5,367 nucleotides of DNA from Verrucomicrobiia bacterium (GTDB lineage Bacteria > Verrucomicrobiota > Verrucomicrobiae > Limisphaerales > UBA11358), in the NCBI GenBank assembly GCA_030042375.1, contig JASHZU010000060.1, positions 1 through 5,367 of the forward strand. The letters are read 5' to 3'. Below, piece after piece: positions 1 to 5,367 of the stretch (its first letter is position 1; each line of letters begins with the position of its first letter). The notes below the pieces were generated by a model. It searched no databases. It was given only the letters and a program-made list of their open reading frames with translations, and was not told the DNA's origin. A program made the translations under genes and the position numbers.

Positions 1-303
1 CGTAATGCGCAGGAACAAATTGTTTTTGCATTGAATCGCAAAGCGACGCTTGAGCAGATGCAACAGCAAGAACTGCCGACGTTTGTGGGAGAATGGTCGC
101 TGGCCTTGCCCGGCTCCGCGACAGAAGACTTGTCATCATTTCAGGGCGATCTGCTCAATGGCGCTTATGCTGACGCCCAGTTGTTGAGTTTTGAAAATAC
201 GCGCGGCTGGTTTTTTTGGAGCTATAAACTGGAATCAAATTCCGAATGGAACTTCCGATATTGCGTCGAGCGTGGTTGGCTCCCGGAACATTTCCCGGCA
301 TAA
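1..303 (+). CDS. Glycoside hydrolase family 5, exo-beta-1,3-glucanase-like (C-terminal 100 residues, 5' end outside window)
   Basis: The frame is open from the first base, so this is the C-terminal end of a longer protein. Two GH5 hallmarks are visible. GEWSLA at window residues 30-35 carries the presumed nucleophile, Glu31 (bases 91-93), at the end of beta-strand 7. GWFFWSYKLE (from base 205) is the beta-8 segment whose Trp lines the active site. The tail, with a Trp-rich stretch, a Cys and GWLPEHFP at the very end, resembles the end of yeast Exg1-type glucan 1,3-beta-glucosidases (GH5_9), which remove glucose from the non-reducing ends of beta-1,3-glucans. The acid/base NEP motif and any signal peptide lie upstream of the window, so export and exact specificity cannot be seen. 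There is no PEP-CTERM or other anchor at this end. The downstream esterase starts about 34 bases later on the same strand, which suggests co-transcription. GH5 is confident; the beta-1,3 specificity is an inference. Confidence 0.85.
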   Translation, partial: RNAQEQIVFALNRKATLEQMQQQELPTFVGEWSLALPGSATEDLSSFQGDLLNGAYADAQLLSFENTRGWFFWSYKLESNSEWNFRYCVERGWLPEHFPA

Positions 304-337
304 CCATACATTGATTTACCGGATGATTTCCTGTCCC

Positions 338-1267
338 ATGAGCGCGGTGATTAAACCTTTCTGCCGGATTTTTTTAACCGGCGCCTTCTCTCTCTCCACT
401 TTAGTTCTTCCTGCTTCTTCTGAAGTGCTGCCTGCTTCAAGCCCTTATGGCGCGGCCATCGTGACCAGAAATATCCCTTACGTTCCCAACCCGACGCCTC
501 GCCAGAATTTTGATCTCTATCTTCCACAAGTTACGGACGGGAAACCGCTTCCGTTTATTGTGTGGATTCATGGTGGCGCGTGGATGATGGGCATTAAGGA
601 CTGGGACAATGTTAAATACCTTGTCCGCCATGGTTACGCCCTCGCCAGCATTGATTACCGCATTGCTCCGCAAGACCAGTTTCCGGCCCAAATTCAGGAC
701 TGCAATGCGGCATTGAACTTCATCGTCGCCCACGCAGCTGATTATGGGTTGAACTCCAAAGAGCTTATTATCGGCGGTGCGTCGGCGGGCGGACACCTGG
801 CGTTGTTGCTGGGGCTGGCCCGTCATGAGAAAAGTTTTGGGGCCGACCCTTTCATCAGGCCGTTAGCGATTTTGGATTTTTTCGGTTATACTGATCTCAA
901 CCACGCAATGGACGACTTGCAGACAATTCATGCAGAGAAAGGTATCGGGCTTTTTCAGGAGGCCGGCGCAAAATTATTCGGAACCCCGGTGGATCAATCC
1001 GCAAACAAGCTGTCCGTGGCCAGCCCGATTCATTATTTAAGCGCCGACAGCGCTCCGACCCTCATTCTGGATGGAAGCAACGATGACCTGGTTCCGGCCG
1101 TACAGGGCCAGCGTTTGCATCAAACCATGGATGCGCTCGGCCTTAAGAATCAATTCATCCTTGTGCCCGGGGCCGGGCACGATGGTCCGCTCTTTTCCAC
1201 GCCGGCAATTCAATCCCAGGTGATAAACTTTTTGAACGGCGTCCTCGACAAGCCGCCTCAACCATAA
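338..1267 (+). CDS. Exported alpha/beta-hydrolase, carbohydrate-esterase/BD-FAE-like
   Basis: A 309-residue serine hydrolase of the alpha/beta fold, in the esterase/lipase group that includes BD-FAE-type feruloyl and acetyl esterases. The N-terminus (MSAVIKPFCR, then a hydrophobic run ending PASS) is a signal peptide, so it acts outside the cytoplasm. NIPYVP and the PRQNFDLYLP strand open the catalytic domain. HGGAW at residues 78-82 is the oxyanion-hole motif, GASAGG carries the nucleophile Ser149, DGSNDDLVP carries the likely acid Asp249 (Asp250 is adjacent), and GAGHDG supplies His281. All parts are present and the length is normal, so it should be active, probably removing acyl groups from polysaccharide side chains; the substrate is unknown. 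The frame stays open to 191, but that start would overlap the GH5 gene by over 100 bases. ATG 338 gives the cleanest signal peptide and ATG 323 is an in-frame alternative. Neither has a strong Shine-Dalgarno site. It sits between two GH5 genes, 9 bases ahead of the second. Confidence 0.88.
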   Translation: MSAVIKPFCRIFLTGAFSLSTLVLPASSEVLPASSPYGAAIVTRNIPYVPNPTPRQNFDLYLPQVTDGKPLPFIVWIHGGAWMMGIKDWDNVKYLVRHGYALASIDYRIAPQDQFPAQIQDCNAALNFIVAHAADYGLNSKELIIGGASAGGHLALLLGLARHEKSFGADPFIRPLAILDFFGYTDLNHAMDDLQTIHAEKGIGLFQEAGAKLFGTPVDQSANKLSVASPIHYLSADSAPTLILDGSNDDLVPAVQGQRLHQTMDALGLKNQFILVPGAGHDGPLFSTPAIQSQVINFLNGVLDKPPQP

Positions 1268-1276
1268 TCCGCTCCA

Positions 1277-3301
1277 ATGAAATTATTGCGCCCATCCCTG
1301 CGTTTCGATTTAAAGCCTGTGCTTAAGGCGATGGCGGCGGCCATCGTTATCGCGCTTCCCGGCCTGCTCCAGGCCAAATTGATTGACGTTAATTTCACCG
1401 AAAATAGCAGCGCTGGCGAGGGCGGCCCCAATCCTGGGCCGACGATGTCCGGTGCCGCAGTTCTCGGCTTAGCCGGGGACCAATGGAACGGCATTAGCGG
1501 CAGTAGCGGAACCAACATCGCCCTTAAATACACTGATGGAACCGCATCGCCTTTCGTGATGAGTTTCACGGCTGGCGGGGGATATAATGTGTACGACTAC
1601 AGCGGCTCAACTCCCTTTACCGGGACGCCCTGGAATGCACTCATGGAAACTTATCTCTATAACGACGGTGTCACGCAAGCGGTTTCGCTCTCCGGCCTGA
1701 CACCAAACTCCATCTACAACCTCGTCGTCTACAATGCGGCCAACTCCAGTGCTGCCGGTCGCACCACATATTTTACCGTCAATGGTAATACCCAGGGTAG
1801 CACCTGGACCGGCACCAACAATACCCTGGTGGCCGGCGTTGATTATTTGGAATTTCCCACCGTTTTTTCCGACAGCTCCGGCAACCTCGTGATTACCTAC
1901 ACTGGAAATGGTTCGGCGGAAGGTGACATTGACGGATTTCAAATCCAGGCCACGCCACTCATGGCGAATGCGACTTGCGCCGGCACCAATGTTGCCATCT
2001 CGTTCACCAGTTTTTCCGGTTATTATTACCAGGTGGAATACAAGAATCATTTAACCGACCTTGCCTGGATTCCCATAGGCGGCCCGGTCCTGGGCAATAA
2101 TTCGGTTCTAACGGTCAATGATTTGCCCGGCCAAAGCGCCCGCTTCTACCGGGTCCAAATGTCCACCAACGGTCCGTCCTTCACGCTCTTGCACACCAGT
2201 GGCACAAATATCGTAAATGCCGTTGGCACCGTAGTTGAACTGCGGGGGTTGAATTTAGGCGGTTGGTTTATCATGGAGCCATGGATGTGTCCCGCTGACA
2301 GCGGCGGTCTGCCAGATACCTATAGCATTATCAGCGAGTTGGACAGTCGTTTCGGTGTCACCACCGAGCAAGCCCTCATCCGGACTTACCAGACGAGTTG
2401 GATTACGACGAACGATCTCAATAACATCACCAACGGCGGCTTCAATTTAGTGCGCGTTCCGGTCTGGTGGGGCAACTTCTATTCGATCACCAACACCACC
2501 AGCAGTGGCTGGCGTACAGACGCATTTGCGGAACTGGATTGGGTGGTCACCAACTGCGCAGCCCGGGGCATTTATGTGGTCATTGACATGCATGGCGTCG
2601 TCGGCGGGCAAAGCACGTCCGACGACACTGGCGAGCAGAACGTGAACGCTTATTGGACCAACAGTGTTGACCAGAGCGAAACGGCCTACATGTGGACGCA
2701 GATTGCGTCCCATTATTGCACCAATACCGCCGTGGCCGGTTATGATTTGATCAACGAACCGGACGATGCCCCCAGCAACGCCGCCGTTTGGGCAGCTTAC
2801 AATAGCCTCTACAACACCGTTCGTGCCGCGGATTCAAATCACATCGTTATCATGGAAGGCACGTTTGGCAGCTGGGATTGGAGCATGTTGCCCGCGCCTT
2901 CCGTTTATGGCTGGACCAACATTGTTTATTCCATGCACGAATATCAATTCGGCGGCTCTACCAACCAGGTCGAAACCGGTTCAGACAACCAGGTTGCGGA
3001 TTTTAACAATCACCTTTCCTGGAATATTCCTGATTACATCGGCGAATGGAATGACATGGGTAATGGCGCTGCCTGTTACGACTACTCGATTAACGACTAC
3101 AACAACGCTGGGATCAACTGGACCATGTGGGCCTACAAGGCGACGGACGGACTCCTTCCGGACGGCTGGGGTTGGTACGATCCCACCTATTGGCCGACCA
3201 CCCCCAATGTTTCCACCGACTCAGCTGCCGCCATCGCCAATGATTGGGAAGAATGGAAAACCACGACTTCTTTTGGGATAAACTCCGCTGTTGGATTATA
3301 A
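1277..3301 (+). CDS. Exported modular glycoside hydrolase family 5 enzyme with N-terminal beta-sandwich domains
   Basis: A 674-residue secreted glycosidase. Residues 1-33 form a signal peptide (basic start, then AAAIVIALPGLLQA). Residues 34-230 are a Gly/Ser/Thr/Asn-rich beta-sandwich starting LIDVNF and ending GDIDGFQIQA, like the galactose-binding or jelly-roll modules on many Verrucomicrobiota/Planctomycetota enzymes. Residues 231-300 are a small beta domain (YYYQVEYK, then ARFYRVQ) often seen in verrucomicrobial exported proteins. The GH5 barrel occupies roughly 310-665: LRGLNLGGWF at 322-331, Arg393 in RVPVWW, DMHG with His439, acid/base Glu494 in INEPDD, His554 in SMHEYQF, nucleophile Glu590 in IGEWN and Trp618 in MWAYK. 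The full catalytic set is intact. The GLNLGGWF start recalls exo-glucanase-type GH5, but I cannot assign the subfamily. The early residues could also begin at Met19, which would shorten the signal peptide. It starts 9 bases after the esterase stop, so it is probably the last gene of the operon. No PEP-CTERM anchor is present, so it is likely released. Confidence 0.92.
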   Translation: MKLLRPSLRFDLKPVLKAMAAAIVIALPGLLQAKLIDVNFTENSSAGEGGPNPGPTMSGAAVLGLAGDQWNGISGSSGTNIALKYTDGTASPFVMSFTAGGGYNVYDYSGSTPFTGTPWNALMETYLYNDGVTQAVSLSGLTPNSIYNLVVYNAANSSAAGRTTYFTVNGNTQGSTWTGTNNTLVAGVDYLEFPTVFSDSSGNLVITYTGNGSAEGDIDGFQIQATPLMANATCAGTNVAISFTSFSGYYYQVEYKNHLTDLAWIPIGGPVLGNNSVLTVNDLPGQSARFYRVQMSTNGPSFTLLHTSGTNIVNAVGTVVELRGLNLGGWFIMEPWMCPADSGGLPDTYSIISELDSRFGVTTEQALIRTYQTSWITTNDLNNITNGGFNLVRVPVWWGNFYSITNTTSSGWRTDAFAELDWVVTNCAARGIYVVIDMHGVVGGQSTSDDTGEQNVNAYWTNSVDQSETAYMWTQIASHYCTNTAVAGYDLINEPDDAPSNAAVWAAYNSLYNTVRAADSNHIVIMEGTFGSWDWSMLPAPSVYGWTNIVYSMHEYQFGGSTNQVETGSDNQVADFNNHLSWNIPDYIGEWNDMGNGAACYDYSINDYNNAGINWTMWAYKATDGLLPDGWGWYDPTYWPTTPNVSTDSAAAIANDWEEWKTTTSFGINSAVGL

Positions 3302-3311
3302 AAGAAAATTT

Positions 3312-3358
3312 GCCGGTAAGGGGCATTTTGAATCCGGCTTTTCGTGCCGTTTTTCGGC
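3312..3358 (+). terminator. Possible weak terminator region after the GH5 operon
   Basis: Just past the GH5 stop codon are two short inverted repeats followed by T-runs. GCCGG (3312-3316) pairs with CCGGC (3334-3338) across a long 17-base loop and is followed by TTTT. GCCG (3346-3349) pairs with CGGC (3355-3358) around a T5 loop. Both stems are short, so this is a weak candidate, but its position at the operon end and before an AT-rich promoter-like region fits. Confidence 0.3.
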
Positions 3359-3395
3359 GGTTCTTGAACATCTTATGTGCCTCAACCCCAGATAT

Positions 3396-3423
3396 TTGAA
3401 TAAATATTATTTTTAAATATATC
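3396..3423 (+). promoter_or_regulatory. Candidate sigma-70-like promoter in AT-rich tract ahead of the PEP-CTERM gene
   Basis: TTGAAT (3396-3401) and TATATC (3418-3423) are separated by 16 bases, within a strongly AT-rich stretch (about 3390-3453) that contrasts with the surrounding coding DNA. A second possible -35 element, TTGAAA, lies at 3427-3432 but has no good -10 at normal spacing. The placement about 145 bases ahead of the PEP-CTERM start implies a long 5' leader. This rests on short consensus matches only. Confidence 0.25.
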
Positions 3424-3457
3424 GCTTTGAAAAAGATTCAATTTTATTGAATACCCA

Positions 3458-3470
3458 CCCTAAAGTAGGG
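3458..3470. promoter_or_regulatory. Perfect 5-bp inverted repeat, candidate operator
   Basis: CCCTA (3458-3462) and TAGGG (3466-3470) form a perfect inverted repeat around AAG, with further partial symmetry outside it (C-rich before, G-rich after). It lies between the AT-rich promoter-like tract and the PEP-CTERM start, where a dimeric transcription factor could bind. A three-base gap is too tight for a good RNA hairpin, so DNA binding is the more likely role. The regulator is unknown and the site is a prediction from symmetry and position. Confidence 0.4.
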
Positions 3471-3510
3471 GGATTATCGGCCCATGGTTCGGGTAAAATT
3501 GCTACATCCT

Positions 3511-3529
3511 CCTGGTAGAACCTGCCAGG
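3511..3529 (+). promoter_or_regulatory. Leader hairpin 39 bases upstream of the PEP-CTERM start codon
   Basis: CCTGGTAG (3511-3518) pairs with CTGCCAGG (3522-3529) over eight positions, seven Watson-Crick and one G-U, around the loop AAC. No T-run follows, so it is not an intrinsic terminator. It would lie in the 5' untranslated leader of the PEP-CTERM mRNA, where it could affect stability or translation. Alternatively it could be a protein-binding DNA palindrome. Confidence 0.4.
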
Positions 3530-3567
3530 GAAATCGAATCGCGAAGTTAAACTGAAAATTGACCGTT

Positions 3568-4365
3568 ATGAAAAAAATTCTTCTGACCATTGTTGGCCTG
3601 ATGGGGGCGGCCGGGCTGGCTCATGCCTCCAACCTCTTCTCCTATACCGCAACGGCATCTCCGGGCAGCACACCGGACGGAGTAGATCAAAATAATAATC
3701 CAGTGAATGTCTGGACGGTAACTCTTACCCCACCCGCTGTTTCTGGCGGCGGTGAAGGAGTCTACGAAGGCACGGCATTTAGCGGTGAGACTCTTTCAGG
3801 ATGGCAGGAGTACACCTACCCTGGCTCTGGCGGCCCGGGAACCAGCGGAAGTGTTGATGCCATTGATACATTTGCCGGCGGGGCATTAAGCATCGGCCAA
3901 ACGGTTTCCATCAACTTTGAGATGCGGGCTGTCGATGACACACCTAATTCTCAAGTCGGGGTTAGCTTGTTAAACGGCTCTGGAAACGCGATCACATTTG
4001 GAATTTTCGGTGGCGAACCCGATGCCAGCGCTCCCTATACCGGCAGCGGGTATTATTATACTGATGCAGGAACCACTTATGGAAGCGCCGGGAGCATGGG
4101 TTATCAATATCAAAGTGAATTTAATATCGCCTTCACCGTGACGGGTGCCGATACCTATAGTGCGGTAGCGGGTTCAGACAGTTGGAGCGGCACATTTAAC
4201 GGATCCCTCATTGGAATAGATGTGTTCAATTACGATGCAGGCAATGGCAGCGATGTGGCCTTTAACAATCTGACGGTTGTCCCGGAACCCGGCGTACTGG
4301 GATTGGTTTCTCTTGGCGGAGCGTTATTGTTAAGTTATCAACGACGCGGTAAAATCTGTGGATAA
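3568..4365 (+). CDS. PEP-CTERM sorting domain-containing exported protein
   Basis: A 265-residue exported protein of unknown substrate. Residues 1-21 are a signal peptide (MKKILLTIVGLMGAAGLAHA, cleavage likely before Ser-Asn). The body is rich in Gly, Ser, Thr, Asn and aromatic residues, low in Lys and almost free of Cys, with alternating beta-strand patterns. Its last part, IDVFNYDAG...DVAFNNLTV, is typical of verrucomicrobial PEP-CTERM proteins with a predicted beta-sandwich fold. The C-terminus has the complete sorting signal: VPEPG with the PEP at 239-241, a hydrophobic helix at about 242-256, and a basic RRGK at 259-262. By family knowledge an exosortase cuts at this signal in the inner membrane, and such proteins often go with exopolysaccharide or biofilm matrix. 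No exosortase is in the window. ATG 3568 is chosen because MKK begins the signal peptide directly; an in-frame TTG at 3559 would add three residues. No clear Shine-Dalgarno is seen. The gene appears to be its own transcription unit with a strong terminator. Confidence 0.92.
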   Translation: MKKILLTIVGLMGAAGLAHASNLFSYTATASPGSTPDGVDQNNNPVNVWTVTLTPPAVSGGGEGVYEGTAFSGETLSGWQEYTYPGSGGPGTSGSVDAIDTFAGGALSIGQTVSINFEMRAVDDTPNSQVGVSLLNGSGNAITFGIFGGEPDASAPYTGSGYYYTDAGTTYGSAGSMGYQYQSEFNIAFTVTGADTYSAVAGSDSWSGTFNGSLIGIDVFNYDAGNGSDVAFNNLTVVPEPGVLGLVSLGGALLLSYQRRGKICG

Positions 4366-4394
4366 TTTATAATTTAATTTGCAGGGCAATGTTG

Positions 4395-4424
4395 GCGCCA
4401 GTCCCGGAAGGGACTGGCGCTTTT
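4395..4424 (+). terminator. Strong rho-independent terminator of the PEP-CTERM gene
   Basis: GCGCCAGTCCC (4395-4405) and GGGACTGGCGC (4410-4420) form a perfect 11-bp GC-rich stem around the tetraloop GGAA, directly followed by TTTT (4421-4424). It starts 30 bases after the PEP-CTERM stop. The opposite strand has no T-run after the stem, so it acts on the plus strand only. Confidence 0.93.
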
Positions 4425-4597
4425 CGAAACTTCAAACGGTTGTCGGGAAGTACCCCCAACGCTTCCATTTCTTCTTGTTAACGTTCGCTTCGCATTCGCG
4501 GTTGTTAAAGCCGAGCGTGAATTTTGAAAGTAAACCGTCTTTGAAGCTGGCTGGAAGAGACGCGAATAGGATCAAACTAAAACAATGATTATAAGCC
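4425..4597. other. Intergenic stretch with no supported gene
   Basis: No coding region with a start, ribosome site and recognisable product is visible on either strand. Open frames here translate to low-complexity, basic, gene-unlike peptides. The only structure is an imperfect inverted repeat at 4478-4508, with TTAAC and GTTAA at its ends and CGC/GCG inside. Its function is unknown. Confidence 0.5.
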
Positions 4598-4747
4598 TTG
4601 GGGAAAAATTTGCGTTTTTTCACAGGCTGTTTCTTGGCCGCAATGATGATTAATTCAGTAAGCGCTGAGAATAATATCCCTTATGTGCCTGGTGATGACG
4701 GAGAGAAGCGACCTGGCAGAATTTTCCTAACGATTCCTAACACTTGA
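4598..4747 (+). pseudogene. Remnant: 5' end of an exported esterase (signal peptide plus first strand), broken
   Basis: Read from TTG 4598, the frame gives a convincing signal peptide: MGKN start, FFTGCFLAAMMINSVSA, cleavage before Glu. The mature N-terminus ENNIPYVPGDDGEKR follows, and a TGA at 4745-4747 stops it after 49 residues. NIPYVP is the same opening as in the intact esterase at 338-1267, with the identical ten bases ATATCCCTTA (471-480 and 4674-4683). A second shared block, CAGAATTTT, encodes QNF in the intact gene (503-511) and lies here at 4717-4725. The spacing between the blocks differs by 11 bases, which puts the QNF reading out of frame with the signal peptide. This fits a paralogue with a longer linker that lost one base and then its whole catalytic domain: no HGGAW, GxSxG or His motif follows. 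A short functional secreted peptide cannot be excluded but is less likely. Confidence 0.6.
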
Positions 4748-4999
4748 AACATTTGCGGTTTCATCTTGCTTCACAAAAAAGTTTTCCCCATGGCGCCAAA
4801 AAGTACTGAATTCTTCGAAAACAGTTGGTTTTTGAGTGAAAGTCAACCAGGCGTGAGCGGGTTCAACTCCCGCCGCCTCCACCATCCTTACAATGGTTTC
4901 CTGATTGTCGTTGACTGGATGAGACAATTCCCGCATGAAAGTTGACCGTTAACAGCATCAAATTGCAAAAGTTGCAGCTATTGTTGACGGGAATTTACT
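4748..4999. other. Intergenic stretch holding a tmRNA/tRNA 3' fragment and no intact gene
   Basis: Apart from the RNA-gene fragment at 4857-4884, no coding region is supported here. An imperfect stem (GTTGGTTT near 4824 with AAAGTCAAC near 4839-4847) precedes the fragment. A 6-bp inverted repeat (ATTGTC at 4904-4909, GACAAT at 4923-4928) follows it. TTGACT (4911) and TTGACC (4942) look like -35 elements but neither has a convincing -10 partner, so the promoter for the membrane-protein gene at 5000 cannot be placed. Confidence 0.5.
4857..4884 (+). other. Isolated 3' end of a tmRNA (or tRNA-Ala-like) gene, candidate attachment-site scar
   Basis: The segment contains a full T-arm: stem GCGGG (4857-4861), loop TTCAACT (4862-4868) and stem CCCGC (4869-4873). 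The acceptor 3' strand CGCCTCC (4874-4880), discriminator A (4881) and encoded CCA (4882-4884) follow. The U at acceptor position 70 (base 4878) fits the G3-U70 alanine identity pair shared by tmRNA and tRNA-Ala. TTCAACTCCCGCC is the usual bacterial tmRNA ending, so ssrA is favoured. The matching 5' strand (GGAGGCG or GGGGGCG) is absent from the roughly 400 bases upstream, and there is no tmRNA tag frame, D-arm or anticodon arm. This is therefore a fragment, not a working RNA gene. The 3' ends of tmRNA and tRNA genes are common integrase targets, which explains how a lone copy could arise. Confidence 0.72.
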
Positions 5000-5367
5000 A
5001 TGGAGAAGCGGTATCATTGGATTGCCGGCGCTGTCCTGTTTGTCTCCACGATGGCTTTATATTGGCCGGTCACCACTTTCCCTTTCGTCAATTATGACGA
5101 TCAGTTGTACGTTTATCAAAATCCGGAGGTGATTAAAGGCCTCACCTGGGGCGGCATTAAATGGGCGCTTGCGGCCAACGTCGCGGCCAACTGGCATCCT
5201 CTTACAGTGATGTCGCACATGGCGGATTGTTCGGTTTATCACCTGTTCGCCGGCGGACATCACCTTACCAATATTCTGCTGCATTCCGTAAATGTTGTGC
5301 TCCTGTTTATTTTACTCAGGCGCATGACCGGGCTTTTAGGCCCCAGCGTCCTGGTCGCAGCCCTGTT
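5000..5367 (+). CDS. Multi-pass membrane protein of the TPR/O-mannosyltransferase-like (TMTC/GT39-like) family, 3' end outside window
   Basis: The first 122 codons of a gene that runs off the right edge. Residues 7-24 form a first membrane segment. FVNYDDQLYV at 29-38 follows in the first outside loop, where the acidic pair Asp33-Asp34 matches the conserved Asp motif of GT-C glycosyltransferases. Then come NPEVIKGLTW, ANWHPLTVMSHM (NWHPL at 64-68) and HHLTNILLHSVNVVLLFILL, the second membrane segment, ending RRMTG. This order is characteristic of large bacterial membrane proteins that join a PMT/TMTC-like glycosyltransferase core to C-terminal tetratricopeptide repeats, probably using lipid-linked sugars to glycosylate exported proteins or glycans. 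The repeats would lie beyond the window. ATG 5000 is chosen because it opens directly before the first helix. A weak purine run (GGGAA, about 4989-4993) is at acceptable spacing. It is likely transcribed separately from the upstream units. Family placement is confident; the exact sugar and acceptor are unknown. Confidence 0.87.
   Translation, partial: MEKRYHWIAGAVLFVSTMALYWPVTTFPFVNYDDQLYVYQNPEVIKGLTWGGIKWALAANVAANWHPLTVMSHMADCSVYHLFAGGHHLTNILLHSVNVVLLFILLRRMTGLLGPSVLVAAL

Noticed and set aside
191..337. Longer esterase reading from the start at 191
   Set aside because: It would overlap the end of the GH5 gene by 113 bases and bury the signal peptide behind about 49 residues unlike any exported N-terminus.
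2766..3281. 171-residue plus-strand frame inside the second GH5 gene
   Set aside because: A Pro/Thr/Arg-rich shadow translation in another frame of a gene with intact catalytic motifs.
3485..3505. Sigma-54 promoter (GG and TTGCT near 3485-3503) for the PEP-CTERM gene
   Set aside because: TTGCT is present, but no GG lies at the required ten-base distance upstream: the available pairs are 7, 8 or 13 bases away.
4379..4588. Short plus-strand frame of 69 residues starting in the terminator
   Set aside because: It begins inside the perfect hairpin at 4395-4424, lacks a ribosome site and has no recognisable product.
4727..4741. CCTAAC direct repeat (CCTAAC-gatt-CCTAAC) as a mobile-element or CRISPR signature
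   Set aside because: Only two copies of six bases lie within the esterase remnant, with no inverted ends, transposase or further units.
4500..4884. A complete tmRNA gene ending at the CCA
   Set aside because: No 5' acceptor strand pairing with CGCCTCC, no TTCGAC-type 5' region and no tag reading frame were found in the preceding roughly 400 bases.
4727..4936. Minus-strand frame of 69 residues containing MVEAAGVEPA
   Set aside because: The MVEAAGVEPA stretch is simply the antisense reading of the tmRNA/tRNA 3' end at 4857-4884. Peptides of this kind are a well-known spurious annotation, and nothing else in the frame looks protein-like.

Overview
The window looks like a chromosomal segment from a polysaccharide-degrading member of the Verrucomicrobiota, most plausibly a Pedosphaera/Limisphaerales-type lineage. 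This is inferred from three protein styles seen together: a PEP-CTERM exported protein, a secreted glycosidase with N-terminal beta-sandwich modules of a kind common in that phylum, and a long-family multi-pass membrane protein of the TPR/glycosyltransferase-39-like type. No rRNA or other definitive taxonomic marker is present, so the phylum is an inference.

Left part (1-3301): three same-strand genes sit very close together and are probably one operon. They are the 3' end of a GH5 glycoside hydrolase resembling exo-beta-1,3-glucanases (1-303), an exported alpha/beta-hydrolase esterase with an intact Ser-Asp-His set (338-1267), and a second, modular, exported GH5 enzyme (1277-3301). The gaps are about 34 and 9 bases. 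Two GH5 glucanase-like enzymes around a carbohydrate-esterase-like hydrolase suggest breakdown of a beta-glucan or another decorated polysaccharide outside the cytoplasm.

Middle part (3302-4424): an AT-rich intergenic region holds a short perfect palindrome (CCCTA-aag-TAGGG) and an 8-bp leader hairpin. It is followed by a complete single-gene unit for a 265-residue PEP-CTERM protein, closed by a very clear intrinsic terminator at 4395-4424. The PEP-CTERM protein should be handled by an exosortase encoded elsewhere.

Right part (4425-5367): about 575 bases carry no intact gene but are not featureless. They hold a broken 5' end of an exported esterase (4598-4747) that resembles the esterase at 338-1267. 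About 110 bases further on is the isolated 3' end of a tmRNA (or tRNA-Ala-like) gene, with T-arm, acceptor strand and CCA (4857-4884). That is the segment often used as an attachment site by tyrosine integrases, so the stretch looks like a recombination scar. At 5000 a membrane protein of the TPR/O-mannosyltransferase-like (TMTC/GT39-like) family begins and runs off the window.

No wholly new system is evident. The most notable points are the esterase remnant beside the tmRNA 3' fragment, and the palindrome plus hairpin ahead of the PEP-CTERM gene.
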